This document shows, one piece after another, positions 1 through 7,199 of a stretch of DNA of 33,275 bases (position 1 is the stretch's first letter; each line of letters opens with the position of its first letter). The translations under genes were made by a program, and so were the position numbers. The notes under the pieces were generated by a model, which saw only the letters and a program-made list of their open reading frames with translations, did no database searches and was not told where the DNA came from. Origin of the DNA: Clostridiaceae bacterium (GTDB taxonomy: Bacteria > Bacillota > Clostridia > Oscillospirales > Acutalibacteraceae); the NCBI GenBank assembly GCA_016288315.1, contig JAEEYU010000027.1, forward strand, positions 1-33,275, in the 5' to 3' direction.

Positions 1-615
1 ATAGTCGGCGAAAACGGCTCGGGCAAAAGCACGCTCATCAAAACCCTGCTGGGGCTTCAGAGCCCTCTTGCGGGCTCAATAACAACGGGCGACGGTCTTC
101 TGCGAAACGAAATCGGCTATCTCCCGCAGCAGACCGTGGTTCAGCGCGACTTCCCCGCCTCGGTCAGGGAGGTTGTTCTCTCGGGCTGTCAGGGGCACCT
201 CGGCTTAAGACCGTTCTATTCAAAAGAGGACAAAGCCCTCGCCGCTCTGAATATGGAAAAAATGGGCATAACCGCCCTTTCGGGCAGATGCTACCGCGAG
301 CTGTCGGGAGGGCAGCAGCAGAGAGTTCTGCTCGCCCGCGCCCTTTGCGCCACCCGCAGGGTTCTTCTGCTCGACGAGCCCGTTTCGGGGCTTGACCCGA
401 AGGTAACGGCGGAGATGTATAACCTGATTTACACTCTCAACAAAGATGAAAACATCACCGTCATAACCGTCTCGCACGACATAGCGGCGGCGGTCAGATA
501 CGCAAACCGCATACTGCACATCGGCAAAGAGATATTCTTCGGCACAAAGGAAGAATATGTGTCGGGCGGCAAAGCGGATTATTTCACGGCGAAGGGCGGT
601 GACGGCAATGACTGA
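1..615 (+). CDS. znuC: Zinc/manganese-type ABC transporter ATP-binding protein, 5' truncated by the window
   Basis: Cytoplasmic ATPase that powers metal uptake together with the permease encoded next. The frame is open from base 1, so the true start lies upstream. Visible parts in order: Walker A (GENGSGKST at the very start), Q-loop (YLPQQ, about base 118), ABC signature LSGGQQQRVLLARAL (about base 301), Walker B LLLDEP followed by the D-loop, and the H-loop histidine in VSHD (about base 475). The set of motifs is complete, so the enzyme should be active. The last codons overlap the permease gene by 8 bases, indicating translational coupling. The metal assignment to zinc or manganese rests on the permease family and operon form; the solute-binding protein that would settle it is not in the window. 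Confidence 0.9.
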   Translation: MVGENGSGKSTLIKTLLGLQSPLAGSITTGDGLLRNEIGYLPQQTVVQRDFPASVREVVLSGCQGHLGLRPFYSKEDKALAALNMEKMGITALSGRCYRELSGGQQQRVLLARALCATRRVLLLDEPVSGLDPKVTAEMYNLIYTLNKDENITVITVSHDIAAAVRYANRILHIGKEIFFGTKEEYVSGGKADYFTAKGGDGND

Positions 616-1462
616 GCTGCTGACAAAGCTTGCCGATTATTTTCAGTATCCCTTCGTGCGCTATGCGCTGATTGCCGGCACGCTTATTGCTTTCTGCTCC
701 TCGCTGCTCGGCGTTACACTCGTTCTGCGGCGCTTCTCGTTTATCGGCGACGGACTTTCGCACGTGGCGTTCGGGGCAATGGCTGTTTCTGCCGTGGTTG
801 GGCTTACAAACGATATGCCTCTGACGCTCGCCATCACCGTTATCTGCGCCGTTCTGCTTTTGCGCACGGGTCAGAACACAAAAATAAACGGCGACGCCGC
901 CGTGGCTATGATATCGGTAGGCGCACTCGCAATCGGCTACCTGCTGATGAACCTTTTTTCAAAATCGTCAAACCTCTCGGGCGACGTGTGCACAACGCTT
1001 TTCGGCTCGACCTCAATACTCACGCTGACCCGCTTCGAGGTTGTTCTGTGCATTGTTCTCTCCGCCGTTGTTGCGGCCGCTTTCATCCTGTTCTACAACA
1101 GGGTTTTCGCCGTAACCTTCGATGAGAACTTTGCCGCCTCCGCAGGCACAAAAACGAACGCCTCCAATTTTATAATAGCCGTTATTGTCGCGGTCGTAAT
1201 CGTGCTCGCGATGAATCTCGTGGGCTCCCTGCTCATCTCGGCGCTCATAATCTTCCCCGCTCTCTCGGCGATGAGAGTGTTCAAAAGCTTCCGCAGCGTC
1301 ACCGTCTGCTCGGCTGTGCTGTCGGTCTGCTGCTCCGTTCTCGGAATCCTCACGGCGATTCTTTTCGGCACACCCGTCGGCTCAACCATAGTTGCCGTCG
1401 ATATAGCCGTTTTTGCCGTGTTCCATATTATAAGTATGATAAAAGGCGGTAGAAAAATATGA
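608..1462 (+). CDS. znuB: Zinc/manganese ABC transporter permease (ABC-3 family)
   Basis: Integral membrane channel subunit of the metal importer, 284 residues, close to the usual family length. I chose the ATG at 608 (MTELLTKLADYF) rather than the upstream in-frame ATG at 557. It gives the normal ABC-3 N-terminus, is preceded by a GGCGGTGA ribosome-site-like stretch, and overlaps the ATPase stop in the typical coupled way. The protein is a series of hydrophobic spans. It carries the family-typical segment RRFSFIGDGLSHVAFGA (residues 39-55) and a late NLVGSLLISALIIFPALSA segment (residues about 203-221). Its stop overlaps the next start by 4 bases (ATGA), so the three genes form one operon. 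Confidence 0.9.
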   Translation: MTELLTKLADYFQYPFVRYALIAGTLIAFCSSLLGVTLVLRRFSFIGDGLSHVAFGAMAVSAVVGLTNDMPLTLAITVICAVLLLRTGQNTKINGDAAVAMISVGALAIGYLLMNLFSKSSNLSGDVCTTLFGSTSILTLTRFEVVLCIVLSAVVAAAFILFYNRVFAVTFDENFAASAGTKTNASNFIIAVIVAVVIVLAMNLVGSLLISALIIFPALSAMRVFKSFRSVTVCSAVLSVCCSVLGILTAILFGTPVGSTIVAVDIAVFAVFHIISMIKGGRKI

Positions 1463-1920
1463 AAAAAGCAGTCTGTGTTCTTCTTACTCTTGTTTTCACC
1501 CTTGCTCTTTGCTCGTGCGGCGCGCAAAAAACCGTTCCCGCCTCCTCAGCCGCGGGGCAGGAGCTTGAGACCGTCGCCCTTACGGACAGCGCCCCCGTTG
1601 ACCTCGACCTGTCAGAAATGAGTGGCACCATGGTTTATTCTGAGGTTTATAACATTATGACAAAACCCGACGACTACATCGGCAAAACAATCAGGATGAA
1701 CGGCGCCTTTGCCACCGATGACAACGAAATCTACTATTTCTGCATAATAAAGGATGCAACCGCCTGCTGCCAGCAGGGTCTGGAGTTCATCCTCAAAGAC
1801 ACGCAATACCCCGACGGCTACCCCGACATCGGCGCCGACTTCACCGTGCAGGGCACCTTCGAGCGCTATATGGAGGGCACACAGCCCTACTACCACCTCA
1901 TCAACGCCGAACTCTGCTGA
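1459..1920 (+). CDS. Small OB-fold-like lipoprotein of the zinc-transport operon
   Basis: 153-residue exported lipoprotein. The N-terminus is a lipoprotein signal peptide: KK, a hydrophobic core, then LCSC-GA with the likely lipidated cysteine at residue 20, followed by a Ser/Ala-rich linker. The mature domain (about 50-153) is a single compact beta-rich domain beginning VYNIMTKPDDYIGKTIRM and containing a cysteine cluster, TACCQQG, plus a C-terminal Cys. From memory, similar short lipoproteins often follow zinc ABC transporters in Clostridia; the OB-like fold is inferred from the pattern 'YIGKTIRMNG...FTVQGTFERY'. It may bind or hand over metal at the membrane face, but that is inference. 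Start overlaps the permease stop by 4 bases; a terminator follows 33 bases after its stop. Confidence 0.8.
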   Translation: MKKAVCVLLTLVFTLALCSCGAQKTVPASSAAGQELETVALTDSAPVDLDLSEMSGTMVYSEVYNIMTKPDDYIGKTIRMNGAFATDDNEIYYFCIIKDATACCQQGLEFILKDTQYPDGYPDIGADFTVQGTFERYMEGTQPYYHLINAELC

Positions 1921-1953
1921 CGGCAGTTACAGGGATGTGAAAAGGAAATAGCA

Positions 1954-1987
1954 ATCCCCGCAGGATTGACCTGCGGGGATGTTTTTT
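1954..1987 (+). terminator. Rho-independent terminator of the metal-transport operon
   Basis: Perfect 10-bp stem ATCCCCGCAG / CTGCGGGGAT (1954-1963 and 1971-1980) with a 7-base loop, followed by GTTTTTTGG. It lies 33 bases after the lipoprotein stop codon. Confidence 0.92.
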
Positions 1988-2002
1988 GGTTGAGGGTTTG
2001 GG

Positions 2003-2032
2003 AGATTCTTCGCCTGCGGCTCAGAATGACAG
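2003..2032. repeat. Dispersed repeat type B, copy 1
   Basis: A 30-base string (begins AGATTCTTCGCC, ends CAGAATGACAG) that is identical to 30021-30050, 28 kb away in the same orientation. It holds no gene. Both copies sit beside type A repeats in gaps between genes. Confidence 0.8.
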
Positions 2033-2092
2033 GTGTTTTTGAGGATAGAGCAGAACAGCCACCCGGGTGAGCGGGCGGCTGTGTTTGTTGAT

Positions 2093-2190
2093 GCGGGCGA
2101 TTGATAATTGCCCCTACATGTGTTCTTGGGAAGATTGAAATGAAACGGCGGGCGATTGATAATCGCCCCTACCGGTTGCAGAGGGATTGA
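2093..2190. repeat. Dispersed palindromic repeat type A, two copies
   Basis: Two copies of a REP-like unit. The core GGGCGATTGATAATCGCCC is an 8-bp stem with a 3-base loop, followed by CTAC. Copy 1 (2093-2117) has one change in the right arm; copy 2 (about 2143-2190) is extended by a flank ending in GGATTG that also recurs at 30073-30118. On the minus strand the hairpin is followed by GCCGTTTC, so it could help end transcription of the LRR gene whose stop is at 2219. The rest of the 1921-2218 gap shows no coding sequence. Confidence 0.75.
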
Positions 2191-2218
2191 GATTTTTGGG
2201 GTTTTATGTGTGTTCCGA

Positions 2219-3343
2219 TTATTTGTTTTCGAGGGGTTGGCGGGTGGCGGAGTAGTTGGTGTCGATTGTTTTTTTGAGGAGTTTCCAGTCGTAGCTGGGG
2301 AGCCAGTGGTCGTTTGAGTCAACGAGGGTTCTGAACTCCTCTTCGCCGAGGGCGACATTCATTACATTGACGCCTCTGACCTCGCCGTCCTCTTTGTAGC
2401 AGGTGTCCCAGAAGGCGTGGTGACCGATATATTTAACGCTCGACGGGATGAACATATAGCTGAGCGCCTGGTCGTAGCTGAAGGCGTCGGAGCCGATATA
2501 TTCAAGACCTTCGGGCAGGGAGAGATACCGGCCGCCTGCGTTATAGGTGATGATGTTTGCAAGCGAGGTTGACTTGAAGAACGCGAGCGTTTCGATTGTT
2601 CTGAGACCTTCGGGGAGACAGACGGTGACGAGGTTTGCGTAGTTGAAGGCGAGCTCGCCGACCTTGACGACGGTTTCGGGAATCTTATAGGTCTGGACCT
2701 TTTCGATGTAGGCGTCGTCATAGCCGCCGCCCTCGCTCCAGGGCCAGAGCTCCTCTTTGATGCCGGCTTTTTCTCTGAGATATGCATCGTGGTCGATGGG
2801 GTAGCATATAACCTCGGTCATATCTTTATTGTAGAGGACGCCGTCGAGGTCGCAGTAGTTGGGATTGTCTTTGTCAACGTGGATGTTGCGGAGATTCCAC
2901 ACGCTGTAAAATGATTTGCCGTCAATCTTTTTAACATTTTTGCCGACGGTTATTTCAGTTAATTTGTCGTCGCAGTTGAAGGCGTATTCGCGGATTTCGG
3001 TAATCGGCTTTGAGGGGTCGCCGTCGATGCAGTCGATTGTGATTTCGGTGATGTCGCCGGGGTTGCTGAACTTATAGAACTGCCAGCCGTCTTCGAGCTG
3101 CTCGTAGTTGTAGGTTTCGCTGTGAACGGCGCGAACGGAGAAGAAAATCGAGAGGCCTATGGCGATGAGCAGGGAGATGACGACGATGACCTTTTTTCTG
3201 CCCGCGTTTTCAACCGGTTTGCCGATTGAGGGGGCTTTGAGACCTTCTATCTGATAGGTCCACACTTCATCGGCGGGGATGTCGAGCTTTATCTCGTTAT
3301 AAACCGCCGTTGTGTCTCTTTTCTGCTTTTCTTTGCGGCTCAT
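2219..3343 (-). CDS. Membrane-anchored LRR_5 (BspA-like) protein
   Basis: 374 residues. A polar N-terminus (1-50) precedes one strong transmembrane segment (about 51-70, KVIVVISLLIAIGLSIFF), which suggests a signal-anchor with the C-terminal part outside. The outer part (about 75-374) holds BspA-type LRR_5 units with the usual phrases ITEIREYAF, LTEITVGKNVKKIDGKSF, VKVGELAFNYANLVTVCLPEGLRTI and LEYIGSDAFSYDQALSYMFIPSSVKYIGHHAF; an insert GVLYNKDMTEVICYP is typical of the family. Such domains usually mediate binding or adhesion. The start codon overlaps the transporter stop by 4 bases, so the two are co-transcribed; its role is probably tied to that transporter, though this cannot be shown here. 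Confidence 0.82.
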   Translation of the reverse strand: MSRKEKQKRDTTAVYNEIKLDIPADEVWTYQIEGLKAPSIGKPVENAGRKKVIVVISLLIAIGLSIFFSVRAVHSETYNYEQLEDGWQFYKFSNPGDITEITIDCIDGDPSKPITEIREYAFNCDDKLTEITVGKNVKKIDGKSFYSVWNLRNIHVDKDNPNYCDLDGVLYNKDMTEVICYPIDHDAYLREKAGIKEELWPWSEGGGYDDAYIEKVQTYKIPETVVKVGELAFNYANLVTVCLPEGLRTIETLAFFKSTSLANIITYNAGGRYLSLPEGLEYIGSDAFSYDQALSYMFIPSSVKYIGHHAFWDTCYKEDGEVRGVNVMNVALGEEEFRTLVDSNDHWLPSYDWKLLKKTIDTNYSATRQPLENK

Positions 3344-5133
3344 ACCGTCACCTCGCTTTCTGCCGGGGTTTCATCTGCCGGGGCGGGCTCAGCGGGTTCA
3401 TCCTGCGCTTCGGAGCCGTCGAGACTGCCGTGAGTTGCCGCCTCGCGGGCTTTGAGGACCTCCATGACCATTGCCTGCTTGCGGTCGTCGTAATCCCATT
3501 TGAGGTAGGGAATTGTCATAAGGACGTAGCCGATTATGTCAATGATTATGGGAACGACGATGATGTTTATTCTTGATGAGTCGATGAAGAGGACGTCCCA
3601 GTTGCTGTTGAAGCCGTATTTTAAGAGCATAAGCGGGATAATCAGACCTACAAACGAGGTTATGGGACCCGTGAACCAGCCGAAGACGCCTGAGAAATTT
3701 TCAAGGCGTTCGCCGGAGAGATACATCTGATAGTCGTTGATTCGTATATCCATATCGTGCCCGGCGGTGACGGGTATTGTTTTTGTCATCTCCATAAAGA
3801 TGAGGACGAGAACGCAGATTGTGCCGCAGAGGTTGACGCGGTCGCCCAGGAAGAGGAGAGCCACAACAATGAGCGCGTTGCCGATTGCTCTTGAGAGCTG
3901 GTAGAAAATCATTAACTGTTTGTATGAAAAGCGCTTTAAGAAGTAAGGCGCGAAGAAGTCGGGGGGAGTGCCCGCGAAGGAGACGAGGGCGACGAGAAGG
4001 GAGTAGATGAGACCGCTCAGGCGGAAGGTGTAGAGGTAGAGGATGGTGGCGAAGGGGAGCATACCGTTGCCGAGCGAGTCGATGAGGTTGACGACGGTGT
4101 TTACCCACTTGTATTTGTTGCGCATAACGCCGAACATACCGTCCCAGAAGCTGATGGAGACCTTTCTTTCGAGCGGGGGCTGAGGGATGCGCTCCTTGAT
4201 TCTGCCGGAGAAAATCATTGTGACCGCCACGCAGAAGATGAAGAAGCCGGGAATTATGTATTTGAAGAGGTTGATATCCGCCCATTCATAACGGAGCATA
4301 CCGATAAAGACGGGCATAAGGATTGCCACGACGGAGTTTAAGAAGTGGGAGAGCTTTATGGGGATTGTGCGCACCCAGATGCGTTCGCGGACATCGGGGC
4401 TGATGTTCTGGGCGCACATTTCGAGGGAGTTGTCGAACGGGAATAAGTTGAAGATGGCGAACATGAGGTTTGCGACCCATACCCTTGTGATGACATCGGG
4501 GATGTTGTAGAAGGGGAGCCAGCCGATGAGGATTACGGCTATGCACTTGGGAATTGCGTTGCAGTAGAGACTGTATTTGTATCTGCCGTATTTGGGAACG
4601 AGCTTTTTGCGCCAGAAGATGTTGCGCGCGCCGAACCAGCCGTTCCACAGGATGTGCGTGCCGAGAATCTTGAAGGCGGAGGAGCAGCTTATGCCCTCGA
4701 GGGAGTTCATATAGGTGACGAACCTGCCGCTCTGATTGAAGAGAACGGAGGGGTCAAAGACAATCAGCAGAACGCCGATGACAATGAGCATCATATAGAC
4801 GAAGTAGAATTTGCGCTCGTTCTTTTTCGGCATAAAGCCGAGGTTGTCGGCGATATACCAGGTCATCATAGTCCAGATATAGTTCAGGGGCATATTGATG
4901 ATGTTGATGACCGAGAACGTGAGGTAGGGCAACTTGTAGTGATACATCATCAGGTAGCAGGACGCCGCGAAGACGATGTATTCGAGAGTCTTGTTGCCGG
5001 AGTAGTTGAAGCCGACCGCAAGGAAAATATCCTTGTATTCGCGGTAGGGAACGTATTTGCCCTCCGGCGGCGTTTTCCAGTGTGTTTTTACATCGTGGAG
5101 AAAGCCGGTTACTTTTTTGCCGATATCCGCCAT
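3340..5133 (-). CDS. MFS-type polytopic transporter
   Basis: 597 residues with roughly twelve hydrophobic spans, spread from about residue 40 to 560, in the general arrangement of major facilitator/GPH-like sugar carriers. A central cytoplasmic stretch (SGRIKERIPQPPLERKVS, about 310-327) would separate the two halves. The tail is Pro/Glu/Ala-rich and polar. The start is well supported: AGGAGG stands 6 bases before the ATG at 5133 and a good promoter lies just upstream. Cargo is unknown; the neighbouring glycosidases point to a sugar or glycoside but this is inference. Family membership is judged from hydrophobic pattern, not from a diagnostic motif, so another polytopic carrier family is possible. 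Confidence 0.7.
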   Translation of the reverse strand: MADIGKKVTGFLHDVKTHWKTPPEGKYVPYREYKDIFLAVGFNYSGNKTLEYIVFAASCYLMMYHYKLPYLTFSVINIINMPLNYIWTMMTWYIADNLGFMPKKNERKFYFVYMMLIVIGVLLIVFDPSVLFNQSGRFVTYMNSLEGISCSSAFKILGTHILWNGWFGARNIFWRKKLVPKYGRYKYSLYCNAIPKCIAVILIGWLPFYNIPDVITRVWVANLMFAIFNLFPFDNSLEMCAQNISPDVRERIWVRTIPIKLSHFLNSVVAILMPVFIGMLRYEWADINLFKYIIPGFFIFCVAVTMIFSGRIKERIPQPPLERKVSISFWDGMFGVMRNKYKWVNTVVNLIDSLGNGMLPFATILYLYTFRLSGLIYSLLVALVSFAGTPPDFFAPYFLKRFSYKQLMIFYQLSRAIGNALIVVALLFLGDRVNLCGTICVLVLIFMEMTKTIPVTAGHDMDIRINDYQMYLSGERLENFSGVFGWFTGPITSFVGLIIPLMLLKYGFNSNWDVLFIDSSRINIIVVPIIIDIIGYVLMTIPYLKWDYDDRKQAMVMEVLKAREAATHGSLDGSEAQDEPAEPAPADETPAESEVTV

Positions 5134-5172
5134 GTAATTCCTCCTAAATATGTTTTGCCGTGAACAATATTT

Positions 5173-5201
5173 ATATTAGCATACGCGCAAATATAATTCA
5201 A
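5173..5201 (-). promoter_or_regulatory. Sigma-A-type promoter of the transporter/LRR operon
   Basis: On the minus strand TTGAAT (5201-5196), 17-base spacer, TAATAT (5178-5173). It lies between the stop of the DUF4838 gene (5209) and the transporter start (5133), so the two can be transcribed separately. Confidence 0.65.
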
Positions 5202-5208
5202 TATGAGG

Positions 5209-7080
5209 TCAGCGCCATTCAATGGGGCGCTCGATGAAGGTGAGATTCTCTTTTTCGGGGATTAACCCGAAGGAGCAGACTCTGTTGAAGCCGTGGGATT
5301 TGAAGGAATCGTAAAGCTCCTCGTTTGCCTTCATACGAAGGGGGTTGAGGAAGAAGTATTTGCCGATGAAGAGGTTTGCCTTGTAGTATTCCCAGCTGAG
5401 GTTTGCGCACTCGACATTGAAGCGTTCCGCTTCTGTGATGCCGGCTGAGAGCGCCTTTTGCCAGAGGGAGTCGAGCTTTGCGACGGTATAAAGCGGGTAG
5501 AAGCCCGACTGATAGTGCCAGTCAAAATCGAAGGCGTGGGCGGTGGCGCTTATCTGCGCTGTCTGGATGTCTAAAATCTCTCTTATATAAGGGGCTGCCG
5601 CTTCGCCGTAATAGCCCTTGAGAAACTCGTTCATCCAGTAGCTGACATCGCAGTTGACATCCCACTGAAGCTTGCAAAGAAGGTAGTTGCGAAGCTCGTT
5701 GAACGCCGCCTCGTGACCGTCGCCGCAGTTGTAGATATAGCCCGTTATGCCGAGGTCGTGCATATATTTCATTGTGGACTGAAGGGTGCCGAAGTTTGAG
5801 AAGAACTGGGCTGTGTTGAGGAAGTTTATTGTGTAGTCGTAGATATAGGTTCTGTCGGCGACCTTTACCCAGTTTGCGAAATCCTGCGCAGTCAGAGGTT
5901 CGTTTTCGCCGAAGAGATTCTGAAAGCTTTCGTCGCCGTCAACGGCTCCGCACTCGGTGAGCGGGTGGCTCCTGCACGCCTTGTGAAGACCGCAGAGGAC
6001 GGGAACGACATTTTCGTTGCAGCGCAGAGACAGGTCGGCGGGGGGACGGTCCGTCTCCTGATAGGCGTAGAAGGTGAAGGTGAAATCGGGGAACTCGTCG
6101 TCAAGGGCGTCCGCGAAGGCGTTTGTGAAGATGAGGGTGGGGGCGCAGACGCTGCCGTATTTTTCATAGAGCGCTTCGCAGGTTTTGCAGTGGCAGTAGT
6201 TTTCGTTATCCTTCTGCCCGATGTGGATATGTTTTGAATCTTCTCTCGGGCAGTCGAGAATCGCCTGCCGCGCGTTTTCGACGGCAAGAGGGAGAACGGC
6301 GGGGTTTGAAAGGCAGACGTGGTCGGTTGTGCGTTTGCCGTCTTCGCCCAGGGCGAAATAGTCCGGGTGCTCCTCAAAAAGGGAGTCGGGCACAAGGCGG
6401 TCGAGGGTGACATCCCACAGAACGTAGGAGAGCGCTCCGCCGTAATCTGCCGCTTCGCTCCAGAAGGAAACGTTCATTTTTGTTGAGGCGCGGTATTCGT
6501 CGTTTGTGCCCGCGCAGTCGTTGCGGCGGATGGCGAATGAGGGCTCAACGGTGCGGTTTATGTGAGAATCTATGACAATATCTTTGCTTTCGGGGACTTT
6601 TTCAAGCGTCGGGGTAAGGCGGCGGACGCCGAGATATTCTTCAAGGAAGGTGTAAACGCCGTAGAGGGTGCCCCTGTCGGAGCCGCCCCTTATGACGAGG
6701 CGGGCGCCGTCGGAATAAAGGACGAAGCCGTCCTCCTGAATATCGGCGGAGGGTTTAAGGCGTTCTGAATAAGCGGCTGCGCCGAGAAGAACGGTGTTTT
6801 TAAAATCTGACGTTTCGCTCTCTGTTTTGACGGGGAGGGACGCGCCGCAGATTTTTTTAAAATAGGAGGTGAAGACATCCGCCGCATTTTCAATGCAGGG
6901 GGATGCGCCGTCGGGGATGACGACGGTGAAGGGAGAGGAGCCGTTTTGTGCGAGGTTCATCGGCCCTGTGACGGCGGGTGGGGTGTATGGAGCGCCGCCG
7001 TAATCGACGGCGGTGTTGACGGGAACAATGCCGAGTGAAAAAACAATGACCTCGATAAGAGAGATAATCGCTTTAAGCAT
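5209..7080 (-). CDS. DUF4838-family secreted or membrane-associated glycoside hydrolase-like protein
   Basis: 623 residues from the ATG at 7080, chosen over the upstream in-frame ATG at 7149. The later start follows an AAAGGG ribosome site and puts a hydrophobic segment (MLKAIISLIEVIVFSLGIV) at the very N-terminus. Residues about 40-165 resemble the alpha/beta accessory domain found before GH20/GH67 barrels (VVIPDGASPCIENAADVF, GVYTFLEEYLGVR). Residues about 230-520 match DUF4838, with the hallmark stretch ELRNYLLCKLQWD then MNEFLKGYYGEAAAPYI. The family is thought to act on complex glycans, but the exact reaction is not established. It stands back to back with the GH92 gene, suggesting a shared substrate. 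Confidence 0.78.
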   Translation of the reverse strand: MLKAIISLIEVIVFSLGIVPVNTAVDYGGAPYTPPAVTGPMNLAQNGSSPFTVVIPDGASPCIENAADVFTSYFKKICGASLPVKTESETSDFKNTVLLGAAAYSERLKPSADIQEDGFVLYSDGARLVIRGGSDRGTLYGVYTFLEEYLGVRRLTPTLEKVPESKDIVIDSHINRTVEPSFAIRRNDCAGTNDEYRASTKMNVSFWSEAADYGGALSYVLWDVTLDRLVPDSLFEEHPDYFALGEDGKRTTDHVCLSNPAVLPLAVENARQAILDCPREDSKHIHIGQKDNENYCHCKTCEALYEKYGSVCAPTLIFTNAFADALDDEFPDFTFTFYAYQETDRPPADLSLRCNENVVPVLCGLHKACRSHPLTECGAVDGDESFQNLFGENEPLTAQDFANWVKVADRTYIYDYTINFLNTAQFFSNFGTLQSTMKYMHDLGITGYIYNCGDGHEAAFNELRNYLLCKLQWDVNCDVSYWMNEFLKGYYGEAAAPYIREILDIQTAQISATAHAFDFDWHYQSGFYPLYTVAKLDSLWQKALSAGITEAERFNVECANLSWEYYKANLFIGKYFFLNPLRMKANEELYDSFKSHGFNRVCSFGLIPEKENLTFIERPIEWR

Positions 7081-7114
7081 AGAAGCAACCCTTTCGCTAT
7101 AATAATATGGTTTT

Positions 7115-7166
7115 ATATTATCATAATAATAAATTCGTTGCAAGAACAATAAAGCTGTGTTAAAGT
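7115..7166. promoter_or_regulatory. Overlapping divergent promoters sharing one palindromic -35 box
   Basis: TTGCAA at 7138-7143 is its own reverse complement. Rightward it has a 17-base spacer to TAAAGT (7161-7166), serving the GH92 gene; leftward it has a 17-base spacer to TAATAT (7120-7115), serving the DUF4838 gene. Both spacings are ideal for sigma-A, although the rightward -10 is weak. Confidence 0.5.
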
Positions 7167-7199
7167 AGAAATATATCAGAAAGAAAACGGGGCGTTGCT

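Noticed and set aside
1927..2358. 143-codon minus-strand frame across the gap and LRR gene end
   Set aside because: Made of terminator and dispersed repeats, with low-complexity Thr/Pro/Asn content and no ribosome site.
3701..4648. Two minus-strand frames (194 and 120 codons) inside the transporter gene
   Set aside because: Same strand, other frame; Arg/His/Leu-rich shadows of the transporter reading frame.
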